A stretch of DNA of 41,641 bases from an uncultured Mycoplasmatota bacterium (lineage in GTDB: Bacteria > Bacillota_I > Bacilli_A > RF39 > UBA660). The notes below the pieces were generated by a model. The model was given only the letters and a program-made list of their open reading frames with translations, ran no database searches and was not told the origin of the DNA. Shown piece after piece: positions 33,592-41,547 of the stretch. A program made the position numbers and the translations under genes. The stretch is from contig UQSR01000011.1 of the NCBI GenBank assembly GCA_900543825.1, positions 1 to 41,641 on the forward strand. The letters run 5' to 3'. Numbering within the stretch: position 1 is the first letter of the stretch; each line of letters starts with the position of its first letter.

Positions 33592-33620
33592 ATTTTATCA
33601 TATATTTATATTTTTAACAA
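33592..33620 (-). promoter_or_regulatory. Promoter of the ireB-ruvX-DUF1292-mltG operon
   Basis: Minus strand TTGTTA (33615-33620), 17 bp, TAAAAT (33592-33597), 26 bases upstream of the ireB start. Confidence 0.7.
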
Positions 33621-33692
33621 GGTGTTTTATTTATGTTTACAATATTAGTACCAATTATTATTGATATTCATAAACTATTATAGGTGATTATT

Positions 33693-33896
33693 ATGTTTAA
33701 TAATTTTTTTAACTTTTTTCGTCTTTGTGCTGGTTTTAAGCTGTTTCTTTTTATTATGGTTAGTATGCTGATGATTATTACTTTTTATCAGTTATTAATT
33801 ACTTTATTTGCTCCTTGTTTTGGTAATGTTTTTATACTATTGTTAGAATATATAGCACTTATTTGTCTTAGTTTTTGGCTTATATTTGGATGTTAA
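33693..33896 (+). CDS. Possible small membrane protein
   Basis: A 67-codon plus-strand ORF in the gap between ireB and uvrB. The ATG follows TAGGTGATTATT, a good ribosome binding site; an in-frame GTG upstream is part of that site. The product has two hydrophobic helices (about 15-35 and 45-65), one basic residue between the N-terminus and the first helix, and three Cys. No family is recognised. It converges on uvrB. A gene is plausible from the site and the position, but a chance ORF in AT-rich DNA cannot be excluded. Confidence 0.4.
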   Translation: MFNNFFNFFRLCAGFKLFLFIMVSMLMIITFYQLLITLFAPCFGNVFILLLEYIALICLSFWLIFGC

Positions 33897-33955
33897 AAAG
33901 AGCTATTTACTCTCGATATCAAAGATGATATCTCTAAGAGACATAGCTCTTTCGA
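33897..33955 (-). terminator. Terminator of uvrB, overlapping its last codons
   Basis: Minus strand AAAGAGCTAT (33946-33955) can pair with ATAGCTCTTT (33897-33908 region), followed by TTAAC, with the uvrB stop codon and an inner GATATCA...TGATATC stem between. It could also end the plus-strand mini-ORF. The T tract is short. Confidence 0.5.
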
Positions 33956-35852
33956 AGTCTAGATTTGCCGCTGCTAATTTCATTTCTTTAGTTAGATTAT
34001 CTATTAAGTCTAGTTTTTCTTTTTTACTTAGTTTTTCTTCATGAATTACTTTTTCTTCTGCTTCATTTGATATTACTTCTGGTATTTCTTTTAGTATTGT
34101 CTTTGGTACTATGTTATGCTTAATATTATATTCTTCTTGAATTTTTCTTCTTCTATTGGTTTCGGTAATGGCTTCATTCATACTATCTGATATGGTATCT
34201 GCATACATTATTACTCTACCAGATGCATTTCTAGCTGCTCTACCTATTGTTTGAATAAGACTTCTAGTACTTCTTAAAAAGCCTTGTTTATCAGCATCCA
34301 TGATGGCTATTAGTGATACTTCTGGAATATCTATTCCTTCTCTTAATAGATTTATTCCTACTACTACATCATATTTACCTAGTCTTAATTCTCTTATTAT
34401 TTTAAGTCTTTCTAATGTCTTTATTTCATTATGTAAATAGGCTACTTTTATATCTAAGCTTTTTAAATAATTAGTTAATTCTTCAGCCATACGTATGGTA
34501 AGAGTTGTTATTAATGTTCTTTCATTCTTTTCATTTTGTTTTGTTATTTCTTCTATTAGATTATCTATTTGATTCTTAGTAGGTCTTACTTCTATTTTTG
34601 GATCTAATAGTCCTGTAGGTCTTATTATTTGTTCTACTACTTTATCTTTAGCATGGGACATTTCATAGTCTCCAGGGGTTGCACTTACATATATTACTTT
34701 ATTTATCTTTTTTTCAAACTCTTCAAACTTTAGTGGTCTATTATCTAAAGCACTTGGCAATCTAAATCCATAATCTACTAGATTCATTTTTCTTGCTCTA
34801 TCACCATTATACATGGCTTTTATTTGTGGTATTGTTACATGTGATTCATCTATTAATAATAAGAAATCTTTAGGAAAGAAGTCAATTAATGTACATGGAG
34901 CTTCGCCTTCTTCTTTTAAGGCTATATGTCTAGAATAATTTTCTATTCCTCTACAGAAACCTGTTTCTCTTAACATTTCCATGTCATAATTTACTCTTTC
35001 TTCGATACGCTGAGCTTCAATTAATTTATTATTTTCTTTAAAGTATTTTATTCTTTCTTCTTTTTCTTTTTCTATTCTTTCAATACTTACTTTTAGCTTT
35101 TCTTCATCTGTTACAAAGTGTGAAGCTGCGAAAATTGATATTGTTTTTTTATTTTTTATAACATGGCCTGTTATAGTATCTACTTCACTTATTCTATCTA
35201 TTTCGTCACCAAACCACTCTATTAATATGGCATTATTTCTTTCACTAGATGGTACTATTTCTAGAGAATCTCCTCTTACTCTAAATGTACCTCTTTTTAA
35301 GTCCATATCATTTCGTTCATACAGCATGTCTACTAATTTTTTTAGTATTATATCTCTGTCTATGGTATCTCCTACTGTAAGAGTTAGCATTTTCTTTTTA
35401 TATTCTTCTATTTCACCTATACCATATATGCATGATACTGAAGCTACTACTATTACATCATCTCTAGATATTAAACTGCTGGTAGCACTATGTCTTAGTT
35501 CATCTATTTCATCATTTATCATTGAATCTTTTTCTATATATGTATCTGTTGATGGTACATATGCTTCTGGTTGATAGTAATCATAATAAGATACAAAGTA
35601 TTCTACTCTATTCTCTGGAAATAATTCTTTGAATTCATTATATAATTGTCCTGCTAGAGTTTTATTATGTGCTATTACTAATGTAGGTTTATTAACTTTG
35701 TTAATTATATTAGCCATGGTAAAGGTTTTTCCTGTACCTGTTGCTCCTAATAATATTTGCTCTTTATATCCTTTATTTAATCCATCGACTAATTTTTCAA
35801 TGGCCTGTGGTTGATCTCCATTTGGTTTATATTTTGAGACTAATTTAAACAT
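33903..35852 (-). CDS. uvrB: UvrABC system protein B
   Basis: UvrB is the damage-verifying helicase-like subunit of nucleotide excision repair. 649 residues with Walker A GATGTGKT (36-43), the damage-probing hairpin FVSYYDYYQPEAYVPSTDTY, DESHVTIPQ, the motif YVSATPGDYE, the C-terminal helicase part (GINLLREGIDIPEVSL, QTIGRAARNA) and the UVR domain (EMKLAAANLDFERAMSLRDI). ATG has AAGGAGGAT upstream. uvrA, its usual neighbour, is not adjacent; instead uvrB follows a macrodomain gene and a DUF2974 hydrolase gene. Confidence 0.98.
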   Translation of the reverse strand: MFKLVSKYKPNGDQPQAIEKLVDGLNKGYKEQILLGATGTGKTFTMANIINKVNKPTLVIAHNKTLAGQLYNEFKELFPENRVEYFVSYYDYYQPEAYVPSTDTYIEKDSMINDEIDELRHSATSSLISRDDVIVVASVSCIYGIGEIEEYKKKMLTLTVGDTIDRDIILKKLVDMLYERNDMDLKRGTFRVRGDSLEIVPSSERNNAILIEWFGDEIDRISEVDTITGHVIKNKKTISIFAASHFVTDEEKLKVSIERIEKEKEERIKYFKENNKLIEAQRIEERVNYDMEMLRETGFCRGIENYSRHIALKEEGEAPCTLIDFFPKDFLLLIDESHVTIPQIKAMYNGDRARKMNLVDYGFRLPSALDNRPLKFEEFEKKINKVIYVSATPGDYEMSHAKDKVVEQIIRPTGLLDPKIEVRPTKNQIDNLIEEITKQNEKNERTLITTLTIRMAEELTNYLKSLDIKVAYLHNEIKTLERLKIIRELRLGKYDVVVGINLLREGIDIPEVSLIAIMDADKQGFLRSTRSLIQTIGRAARNASGRVIMYADTISDSMNEAITETNRRRKIQEEYNIKHNIVPKTILKEIPEVISNEAEEKVIHEEKLSKKEKLDLIDNLTKEMKLAAANLDFERAMSLRDIIFDIESK

Positions 35853-35876
35853 TTTTATCCTCCTTACTATTGGTAT

Positions 35877-36392
35877 TTAGGATTGTAATTCCATAGAATA
35901 TAATTTATAGTCTTCTTCTTCAAAACAAACGAAAATTACTTTTATATTGGGATTATTTATTTCTTTTACGGTATTTATAGCTATAAGTGAGGCTTCTTTT
36001 TTGGGAAAATGATATATTCCAGTACTTATACAAGGAAATGCTATAGTAATGTTATTTAAATTGTTTTCTTTACGATAGGTTTCCGCTAGGAAAAGAGAGT
36101 TTTTGTAACAATTCTTTAATAGTTCTCTTTCGTTATGGTTACCTCCATAGTATACTGGTCCTACTGTATGTATTATTTTCCTTGCTTTTAGGTTATATCC
36201 ATTAGTTATTTTGGCTTCTCCTGTATTACAGCCATGTAGTTTTTTGCATTCTTCTAATAACTCTTTACCAGCTTTACGATGAATAGCTCCATCTACTCCA
36301 CCTCCACCTAATAAGCTTTTATTAGCGGCATTTACTATTATATCTACATCTAGATTAGTTATATCTCCTTTTATTACTTCTATATTATTCAT
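35877..36392 (-). CDS. Macrodomain protein, probable O-acetyl-ADP-ribose deacetylase
   Basis: 171 residues, a single macrodomain of the YmdB/MacroD type: GDITNLDVDIIVNAANKSLL (9-28), GGGGVDGAIHRKAG (29-42), KIIHTVGPVYYGG and AFPCISTGIYHFPKKEA. The motifs for binding ADP-ribose and for deacetylase or de-ADP-ribosylase activity are intact. It lies 4 bp downstream of the DUF2974 gene and 24 bp upstream of uvrB, so the three are probably one transcript; whether this links ADP-ribose to repair is not known. Confidence 0.93.
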   Translation of the reverse strand: MNNIEVIKGDITNLDVDIIVNAANKSLLGGGGVDGAIHRKAGKELLEECKKLHGCNTGEAKITNGYNLKARKIIHTVGPVYYGGNHNERELLKNCYKNSLFLAETYRKENNLNNITIAFPCISTGIYHFPKKEASLIAINTVKEINNPNIKVIFVCFEEEDYKLYSMELQS

Positions 36393-36396
36393 TTTA

Positions 36397-37455
36397 TTAC
36401 CTACTTTCTTTGATTAGTATTAATTCTTTTAATGCTTCATAGTATAATTTTTTAGTATCTTCATCGATGCCGTTTACTTCATTAATTAGATTTACTATTT
36501 GATTCCATTTTAATTTTTTTAATTCTTTAAAACTTTTGATATTATTATTTTCTAATATTTTAAAGAATGTTGTAATCATTTCTTCTAATTCTTCATCGCT
36601 ATATTTTTTATTCCATTCTTTTATTTTATTATTAATTTTAATACTTAATTTAGATTGTTTTCCTTCTTCTAAAAATGTTCCAAAACATAACCATGTATTA
36701 CAGTCATGCTGCATGATACCATTTGTATTTGATTTTACTACATTATAATTTTTTGTACTATATAGTAACATTCCTACAACACTATCTTCAGGAACATACA
36801 TCTCTAGTTTTGGTAGTATTCTTTTTAATTCTTTGGAATGAGATTGATTTTCTTTAAAACCAGGACCATCTAAGTTATAGATATATTTTATTCTTGTAAA
36901 AATATCTTCTTTGGTGTACATGGCGGCTGTCATAGCTAGATTTCCTCCTTTGGAATGGCCTCCAACATATATTTCTTTATCTTTATTTGTAATTACTTCA
37001 TTTAAATAATTTATAGCATATTTTTGAGAAATAACAGGGAAATGGTAGCCTAATGTAAAGTCCTCTTTCCAACCTATTACTGTTCCATTTGTTCCCTCAA
37101 AGGATATAAATACTTTTTCTTTAACAAAATGAATACATAAGGCTCCAAATTGTTTTTCTGTATCAACGTATTCTCTAAAATTACTTAAATATATATTTTG
37201 GTATCTCTTACCAGTAAGCATATCTTTTAAATTAGAAATATTACTTTTCATAAAGTTACTTAAATATTTATTGTTTACTTCTAAATACTTCATACCAGCT
37301 TCTTTTAATGTTACTTTTTGAGGACCTTTTGAAACGATATTGTTCCAATCTATATAAGATAGTTCTGTAAAAAGTATTGCATCGTTAATATTTATTGGGC
37401 ATTCTTCAAAAGTTAAATTTTTATAATATTTTAAGTATTCTTTAATTGTATACAT
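36397..37455 (-). CDS. DUF2974 (Mbeg1-like) alpha/beta hydrolase
   Basis: 352 residues, no signal peptide. The alpha/beta hydrolase core has the nucleophile elbow VGGHSKGGNLAMTAA (Ser about 168), preceded by VFISFEGTNGTVIGWKEDF and followed by YNLDGPGF, a combination typical of the DUF2974 family. The His of the triad may be in MQHDCNTWL. Family members are probably lipases or esterases; the substrate is unknown. ATG follows GGAAGGTG. First gene of a unit with the macrodomain gene and uvrB. Confidence 0.85.
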   Translation of the reverse strand: MYTIKEYLKYYKNLTFEECPININDAILFTELSYIDWNNIVSKGPQKVTLKEAGMKYLEVNNKYLSNFMKSNISNLKDMLTGKRYQNIYLSNFREYVDTEKQFGALCIHFVKEKVFISFEGTNGTVIGWKEDFTLGYHFPVISQKYAINYLNEVITNKDKEIYVGGHSKGGNLAMTAAMYTKEDIFTRIKYIYNLDGPGFKENQSHSKELKRILPKLEMYVPEDSVVGMLLYSTKNYNVVKSNTNGIMQHDCNTWLCFGTFLEEGKQSKLSIKINNKIKEWNKKYSDEELEEMITTFFKILENNNIKSFKELKKLKWNQIVNLINEVNGIDEDTKKLYYEALKELILIKESR

Positions 37456-37507
37456 ATATACACCTTCCTCTATTTATATTATACAATAAATTATAATTAT
37501 TGTATAT

Positions 37508-37535
37508 AAAAAGTAAAAGTTAATAACTTTTACTT
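37508..37535 (-). terminator. Intrinsic terminator of the trmB-CmpB-like gene run
   Basis: Minus strand AAGTAAAAGTT-ATT-AACTTTTACTT followed by TTTATATA. The stop codon at 37530-37532 is in the hairpin. Confidence 0.75.
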
Positions 37536-38051
37536 GATAATATAATTAACTATAAAATCTATACAGAATAATACTCCTAAAAAAATGGTTATGTATTCTG
37601 TTTTTTTATTTTGTAATTTAGTTATATATGGTACTACTACACTCATTAGAAATACTCCTGACAAACCAAAAAATAATACTGATCTTAGACATATATAGCC
37701 TCCTATATTACCATAATTTAATATTTCTGTATTATAATCCCATAGTCTTATATGACTTATATGTAGTAATAAATATCCCACTATTAATTCTAATAGACCA
37801 CACATTACGGCACTATTTATAAATATTTTTAATATATTATTTTTGTTTTTTATATTGCTTAAGTATATTAGTAGGCCCCCTGTAGCATATATTGGTAACC
37901 ATGGTCCTATGGTATAACCTCTTTTAACAAAATACCCTAAATCTATACGATAAAATATTGTTTCATATATGAAACCAAAAATGGCACTTATTAATATTAT
38001 TTGGATAATTAAGACTATATTTTCTTCCTTTTTATTCATTTCTTTATACAT
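37530..38051 (-). CDS. Putative ABC transporter permease (CmpB-type membrane protein)
   Basis: 173 residues with five hydrophobic helices. GFIYETIFYRIDLGYFVKRG then YTIGPWLPIYATGGLL is the signature of the ABC_trans_CmpB family, small membrane proteins often annotated as permeases although transport has not been shown for most. ATG is preceded by AGGAGTATTT. It is the last gene of the trmB-rnc-MBL-cinA(C) run. Confidence 0.82.
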   Translation of the reverse strand: MYKEMNKKEENIVLIIQIILISAIFGFIYETIFYRIDLGYFVKRGYTIGPWLPIYATGGLLIYLSNIKNKNNILKIFINSAVMCGLLELIVGYLLLHISHIRLWDYNTEILNYGNIGGYICLRSVLFFGLSGVFLMSVVVPYITKLQNKKTEYITIFLGVLFCIDFIVNYIIK

Positions 38052-38059
38052 AAATACTC

Positions 38060-38542
38060 CTATAATATATTGTTAAACATTTGAATAATTGTTTTAACTA
38101 CTTTCTTTTTATTTGCTTTTCTTGTTAATTTATCTGCTATTATTATTTTACCTAAATATGTATCATTATCTTTATTATATATACTTATATATATTTTATT
38201 ATCTTCATTAGTTTTATTATTAGGATCTTTTCTTTTTAGTTGTCCTGTTACACCAATGCTATAATTAGCATTTGTATATTTACTTATTGTTTTGCTCATT
38301 TCATTAGCGGTTTCTATACTATATACGCTATATTTATTTATTACTTCTTTATTTACTCCCATTTTTATTTTATATTCATTAGAATATGTTACAGCGGAAA
38401 ATTCAAAGACATTACTAGCCCCTTCAATATTGGTAATAGTACTTGCTATTTCACCACCTGTACATGATTCCATAGTACTTATTTTTTTATTGTTTTCGAT
38501 TAAATATTTTACTAATGATTTCATTGTTTTTATCTTTTTCAT
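38060..38542 (-). CDS. CinA C-terminal domain protein (PncC-type amidohydrolase)
   Basis: 160 residues from ATG 38542, with GGGAAGAG upstream. The protein is only the CinA C-terminal domain: STMESCTGGEIASTITNIEG with the catalytic Ser region, AVTYSNEYKIKMGV and YSIGVTGQ. Stand-alone versions such as E. coli PncC deamidate nicotinamide mononucleotide in NAD recycling. The N-terminal molybdopterin-like domain of CinA is absent. It starts one base after the stop of the metallo-hydrolase gene. Confidence 0.88.
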   Translation of the reverse strand: MKKIKTMKSLVKYLIENNKKISTMESCTGGEIASTITNIEGASNVFEFSAVTYSNEYKIKMGVNKEVINKYSVYSIETANEMSKTISKYTNANYSIGVTGQLKRKDPNNKTNEDNKIYISIYNKDNDTYLGKIIIADKLTRKANKKKVVKTIIQMFNNIL

Positions 38543-38543
38543 A

Positions 38544-39065
38544 TTACTCTTCCCTAAAATATATATTGTTTTCAATTTCATGTTCAAGTGTTGTACTAAT
38601 ACCATGACCAGGATATACTTTTATATCGTGAGGATATTTTTTTATTTTATCTATGCTTCTTTGCATATCTTCTATTGAACCTCCTGGTAAATCACATCTT
38701 CCTACTGTTTCATAAAAAAGAAAATCACCAGAAAAGAGCATTTTTTCTTTTTCAAAATAGAAGGATATAGCATCTTCCTTATGACCAGGAGTTTTTATTA
38801 CGCTGAAATTAAATGGCCCTATACTATATTCTTGTTCCTTTAAATTTTCATTTGAATATTCTTTATATTCTTTAAAAAATGGTAAAGCTCCAACATGATC
38901 AAAGTGTTTATGAGTTATTAGTACTCCTAATATATTTCTATTTCCAATTGCTTCTTTTATTTTAGTTGGCTCATCGCCTGGATCAATAATTAGTACATCA
39001 TTTTGATTACTTAGGATATAGCAATTTTCTTTAAAACTTCCAACTATTATTTTTTCTACTTTCAT
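38544..39065 (-). CDS. Metallo-beta-lactamase fold hydrolase (glyoxalase II-like)
   Basis: 173 residues, cytosolic. The metal-binding motif is THKHFDHVG (H52, H54, D56, H57), then KTPGHKEDAISF, FSGDFLFYETVGRCD and VYPGHG complete the two-zinc site. Small proteins of this type are annotated as hydroxyacylglutathione hydrolase-like or as general thioesterases; the true substrate is unknown, and low-GC Firmicutes generally lack glutathione. Its ATG overlaps the rnc TGA. Confidence 0.9.
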   Translation of the reverse strand: MKVEKIIVGSFKENCYILSNQNDVLIIDPGDEPTKIKEAIGNRNILGVLITHKHFDHVGALPFFKEYKEYSNENLKEQEYSIGPFNFSVIKTPGHKEDAISFYFEKEKMLFSGDFLFYETVGRCDLPGGSIEDMQRSIDKIKKYPHDIKVYPGHGISTTLEHEIENNIYFREE

Positions 39066-39715
39066 TTTTCTACTTTTGCCTCTTTACTTAATGCATCTTT
39101 TGCGGCTTCTTGTTCTGAAGCTTTTTTGCTGCCCGCTGTTCCCTTTCCCATAATGATACCATCAATTTTGACAATAGATGTAAATGTTTTATTATGAGCA
39201 GGTCCTTTTTCATCTATTACTTCATATATTATGGATTTTTTTACTGTTTGGACTAATTCTTGTAATTTTGACTTATAATCATGTAAGAATTCTATTTCAT
39301 TTTCAATATATTTTACTATGATATCTAAAACAAATTTCTTAGTAAACTCAAAACCTTGATCTAAATATACTGCTGCCACAAAGGCTTCAAAGACATCAGC
39401 CATAATAGTTGTATTTATTTCTTCTCCTGTACCAACTCTTATATCTTCATCTAATCCTAATTCTTTAGCATAAGTAGCACACGCTTCTTCACATACATAA
39501 GAAGCACGCATCTTGGTCATTATTCCTTCTTCTAATTTTCTTTCTTTGTATAAATAATCACTAATTATTATTTCTAATACAGCATCTCCTAAAAACTCTA
39601 ATCTTTCATAATCTGGATAGCTAGGATTCTCATTAGTATATGATGAATGAGTTACAGCAGTACTATATAAGTTCATATTAGTGGGATTTATATTAATATG
39701 TTTAAATACTTTCAT
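39062..39715 (-). CDS. rnc: Ribonuclease III
   Basis: RNase III cuts double-stranded RNA, including rRNA precursors. 217 residues with the catalytic signature ERLEFLGDAVLE (37-48), the second acidic motif MADVFEAFVAAVYLD and a C-terminal double-stranded RNA-binding domain (TFTSIVKIDGIIMGKGTAGS, KKASEQEAAKDAL). ATG has GAAAGGAG upstream and lies within the end of trmB. It is not next to smc or acpP, its common partners in Bacillus. Confidence 0.96.
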   Translation of the reverse strand: MKVFKHININPTNMNLYSTAVTHSSYTNENPSYPDYERLEFLGDAVLEIIISDYLYKERKLEEGIMTKMRASYVCEEACATYAKELGLDEDIRVGTGEEINTTIMADVFEAFVAAVYLDQGFEFTKKFVLDIIVKYIENEIEFLHDYKSKLQELVQTVKKSIIYEVIDEKGPAHNKTFTSIVKIDGIIMGKGTAGSKKASEQEAAKDALSKEAKVEK

Positions 39716-40352
39716 GATTATCTCCTTTCTTACTAGCTTCTAAGTAATTTATTTTTACTCCTTGACTAGTAAATTTATCTTCATATTCAGTAGTTATTAT
39801 ATTTTCTTTTGAACTATGTAAATCATTTGTTAAATAATTTATTGTATAGCCATATTCTTTTAATGATTCTACTGAATAATCAAAAAGTGGCTTATTATCT
39901 GTCTTCATTATTATATTTTTATCTTTTTTAAATATTTTATCATATCTTGCTAAAAATCTTGGGCTTGTTAATCTTCTTTTAGCATGTCTATCTTTAGGCC
40001 ATGGATCGGAAAAATTTAAATATATTAGATCTATCTCTTTATCAAATATATCTTCAATTAATCTTGCATCCATTCTTACTAGATATAGATTATTTAATTC
40101 TAATTCGTTTGTTTTTTGTATTGCTCTTAGTATAACTGAATCATACATTTCTATACCTATGTAATTGATATTGGGATTATTAATGGCATTTTGTATTATG
40201 AAATTTCCTTTTCCCATTCCTATTTCAATATATATGGGGTTATTATTATTAAATAGTTTATTCCATTTTCCTTTATATTCATTTGGATTAATAATAAAAT
40301 ATTTTCCTTCTTTTATTTTGTCGCTTGCTCCTTTTATGTTTTTTAATCTCAT
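39702..40352 (-). CDS. trmB: tRNA (guanine-N7)-methyltransferase
   Basis: TrmB methylates G46 in the variable loop of tRNA with S-adenosylmethionine. 216 residues with the binding motif IYIEIGMGKGNFI, IGIEMYDSVI, and NFSDPWPKDRHAKRRL, the TrmB signature. Length is normal. First gene of the run trmB-rnc-MBL-cinA(C)-CmpB-like, with rnc overlapping by 14 bases; it is divergent from the small plus-strand gene at 40427. Confidence 0.95.
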   Translation of the reverse strand: MRLKNIKGASDKIKEGKYFIINPNEYKGKWNKLFNNNNPIYIEIGMGKGNFIIQNAINNPNINYIGIEMYDSVILRAIQKTNELELNNLYLVRMDARLIEDIFDKEIDLIYLNFSDPWPKDRHAKRRLTSPRFLARYDKIFKKDKNIIMKTDNKPLFDYSVESLKEYGYTINYLTNDLHSSKENIITTEYEDKFTSQGVKINYLEASKKGDNHESI

Positions 40353-40377
40353 CTTCTCACATCCATATAGTATTATA

Positions 40378-40405
40378 ACATTATTTTTTATTTTTGCATA
40401 TAATA
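40378..40405 (+). promoter_or_regulatory. Possible SigE/SigK-type promoter
   Basis: AC (40378-40379), 17 bp, then CATATAATA (40397-40405) fits the SigK consensus AC-N16/17-CATANNNTA and also the -10 of SigE. The embedded TATAAT (40399-40404) could instead be a SigA -10, but there is no good -35. The predicted start is almost at the ribosome binding site, a very short leader. Confidence 0.4.
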
Positions 40406-40426
40406 AAGTAAAAGGAATGTGATAAT

Positions 40427-40687
40427 ATGAGCGAAAGAGATATGATGTATGGCGGTTATTATCAAAACATACCAGGTAATATCTCCTACGGTAACTTTGG
40501 TTATCAGGGAATGCCTGGTTCTCTTATGCCTATGCAAGGGATGATGCCAAATAATCAGTATATTATGAATAATGATAGTAATAATATTATTGCTAGGATA
40601 AATAGTCTTGAAAGTCGAGTTAAAGCTCTAGAGCAAAGGATTAATGGTAATATTTCTTCTGATGATAATTCTCTTTATATGTTATAG
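40427..40687 (+). CDS. Small Gly/Met/Tyr/Asn-rich protein with C-terminal coiled coil, possibly spore coat
   Basis: 86 residues, ATG after AAAGGAATG and ended by a strong terminator, so it is a real gene. The first 50 residues are low-complexity, rich in Gly, Met, Pro, Tyr and Asn (MMYGGYYQNIPGN, MPMQGMMPNNQY). A short heptad-like helix follows (IARINSLESRVKALEQRIN, about 55-73) and would form a coiled coil. Such composition is seen in small coat or exosporium proteins, but no family is recognised. The upstream region has a possible SigE/SigK promoter. The coat role is inference. Confidence 0.75.
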   Translation: MSERDMMYGGYYQNIPGNISYGNFGYQGMPGSLMPMQGMMPNNQYIMNNDSNNIIARINSLESRVKALEQRINGNISSDDNSLYML

Positions 40688-40724
40688 AATAAGACCACTA
40701 CTTAATAATAGTGGTCTTATTTTA
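40688..40724 (+). terminator. Intrinsic terminator
   Basis: AATAAGACCACTA pairs with TAGTGGTCTTATT around CTTAATAA, followed by TTAAATATT. It is directly after the stop of the small plus-strand gene. Confidence 0.85.
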
Positions 40725-40770
40725 AATATTAATCTAATAAGAATTATTAATTATTAATAAATTAATATAT

Positions 40771-41358
40771 TTATTTATTTTCTAAATCATCTAAATTATC
40801 TATTATAGAGTTTAATACTTTTTCTCTATCATACGAAGTATCAAAAGTTTTAATTTTATATTTCTTAAACATTTTATTAAAATATTTATTTCTATCAATA
40901 AAATATCTAACATTTCCTTTTAATTCTTCATCATTACACCAGTATGTCCAATCATCTTCTGTATCATACTTTTTGATATAATCATATAATTGTTGTTCTG
41001 TTATATCATTAAATGTTAATCCGATAATTTCATATTTTTCTTTATAATTATTGCTTTGTAAAAATGGCATTAATTGTTCAAAATCAATATGAGTTCCTTC
41101 GATTACTGACTTAATGCCATCATAAAAAGTTGAACCTTCTGATAATTCTGTCAAATATTTGATTAAAAATGGAGCTAATCGTTTTGCTGTGTCAACTGCA
41201 TCTCCATCATGATGTATTTGTAACTCTGGGTATACTTCTAATCCACTAACAATATCGTCAATGCTAATTAAACTATAACCTTTTTCTTTTGATATTTTTT
41301 TTGCAAGTGTTGTTTTACCACTTCTAGCAGCTCCAATTATTAGAATATTTTTATACAT
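40771..41358 (-). CDS. P-loop NTPase, nucleoside/adenylate-kinase-like
   Basis: 195 residues from ATG 41358, with GGTGAGC upstream. Walker A is GAARSGKT (9-16); SLISIDDIVSGL looks like the substrate-side acidic loop of small kinases, and SVIEGTHIDFEQLMPFL like the Walker B strand of the adenylate/shikimate-kinase group. The C-terminal half (DTEDDWTYWCNDEELKGNVR, then DRNKYFNKMFKKY) is less typical. Probably a small-molecule kinase; the substrate cannot be told. It has its own promoter and stands alone between a terminator and a tRNA gene. Confidence 0.75.
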   Translation of the reverse strand: MYKNILIIGAARSGKTTLAKKISKEKGYSLISIDDIVSGLEVYPELQIHHDGDAVDTAKRLAPFLIKYLTELSEGSTFYDGIKSVIEGTHIDFEQLMPFLQSNNYKEKYEIIGLTFNDITEQQLYDYIKKYDTEDDWTYWCNDEELKGNVRYFIDRNKYFNKMFKKYKIKTFDTSYDREKVLNSIIDNLDDLENK

Positions 41359-41374
41359 TTTGCTCACCAATACC

Positions 41375-41403
41375 ATTATAAAGTAAAACTCGGATTTTGT
41401 CCA
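41375..41403 (-). promoter_or_regulatory. Promoter of the P-loop kinase-like gene
   Basis: Minus strand TGGACA (41398-41403), 17 bp, TATAAT (41375-41380), 17 bases before the start codon. Confidence 0.75.
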
Positions 41404-41502
41404 TATTTGCTATAATTATTATAACTATTCAGAAGTTGCACTTGACTTTTAATTAATAAGTATTTATCCGATTTTTACTTTTTTGATTAGTTTAATAAAG
41501 CA

Positions 41503-41537
41503 TAAACAAACTCGAACTAAAATAAATAGTTCGAGTA
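41503..41537 (-). terminator. Terminator of tRNA-Leu
   Basis: Minus strand ACTCGAACTA-TTTATTT-TAGTTCGAGT followed by TTGTTTATG, 11 bases after the tRNA. The stem core is the same as in the tRNA-Cys terminator. Confidence 0.8.
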
Positions 41538-41547
41538 TCAAACAATT

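Noticed and set aside
41430..41480. AGTTGCACTTGAC-type sequence next to tRNA-Leu as an insertion-sequence end
   Set aside because: It vaguely recalls IS30-family termini, but there is no matching inverted end, no transposase and no target duplication in the window.
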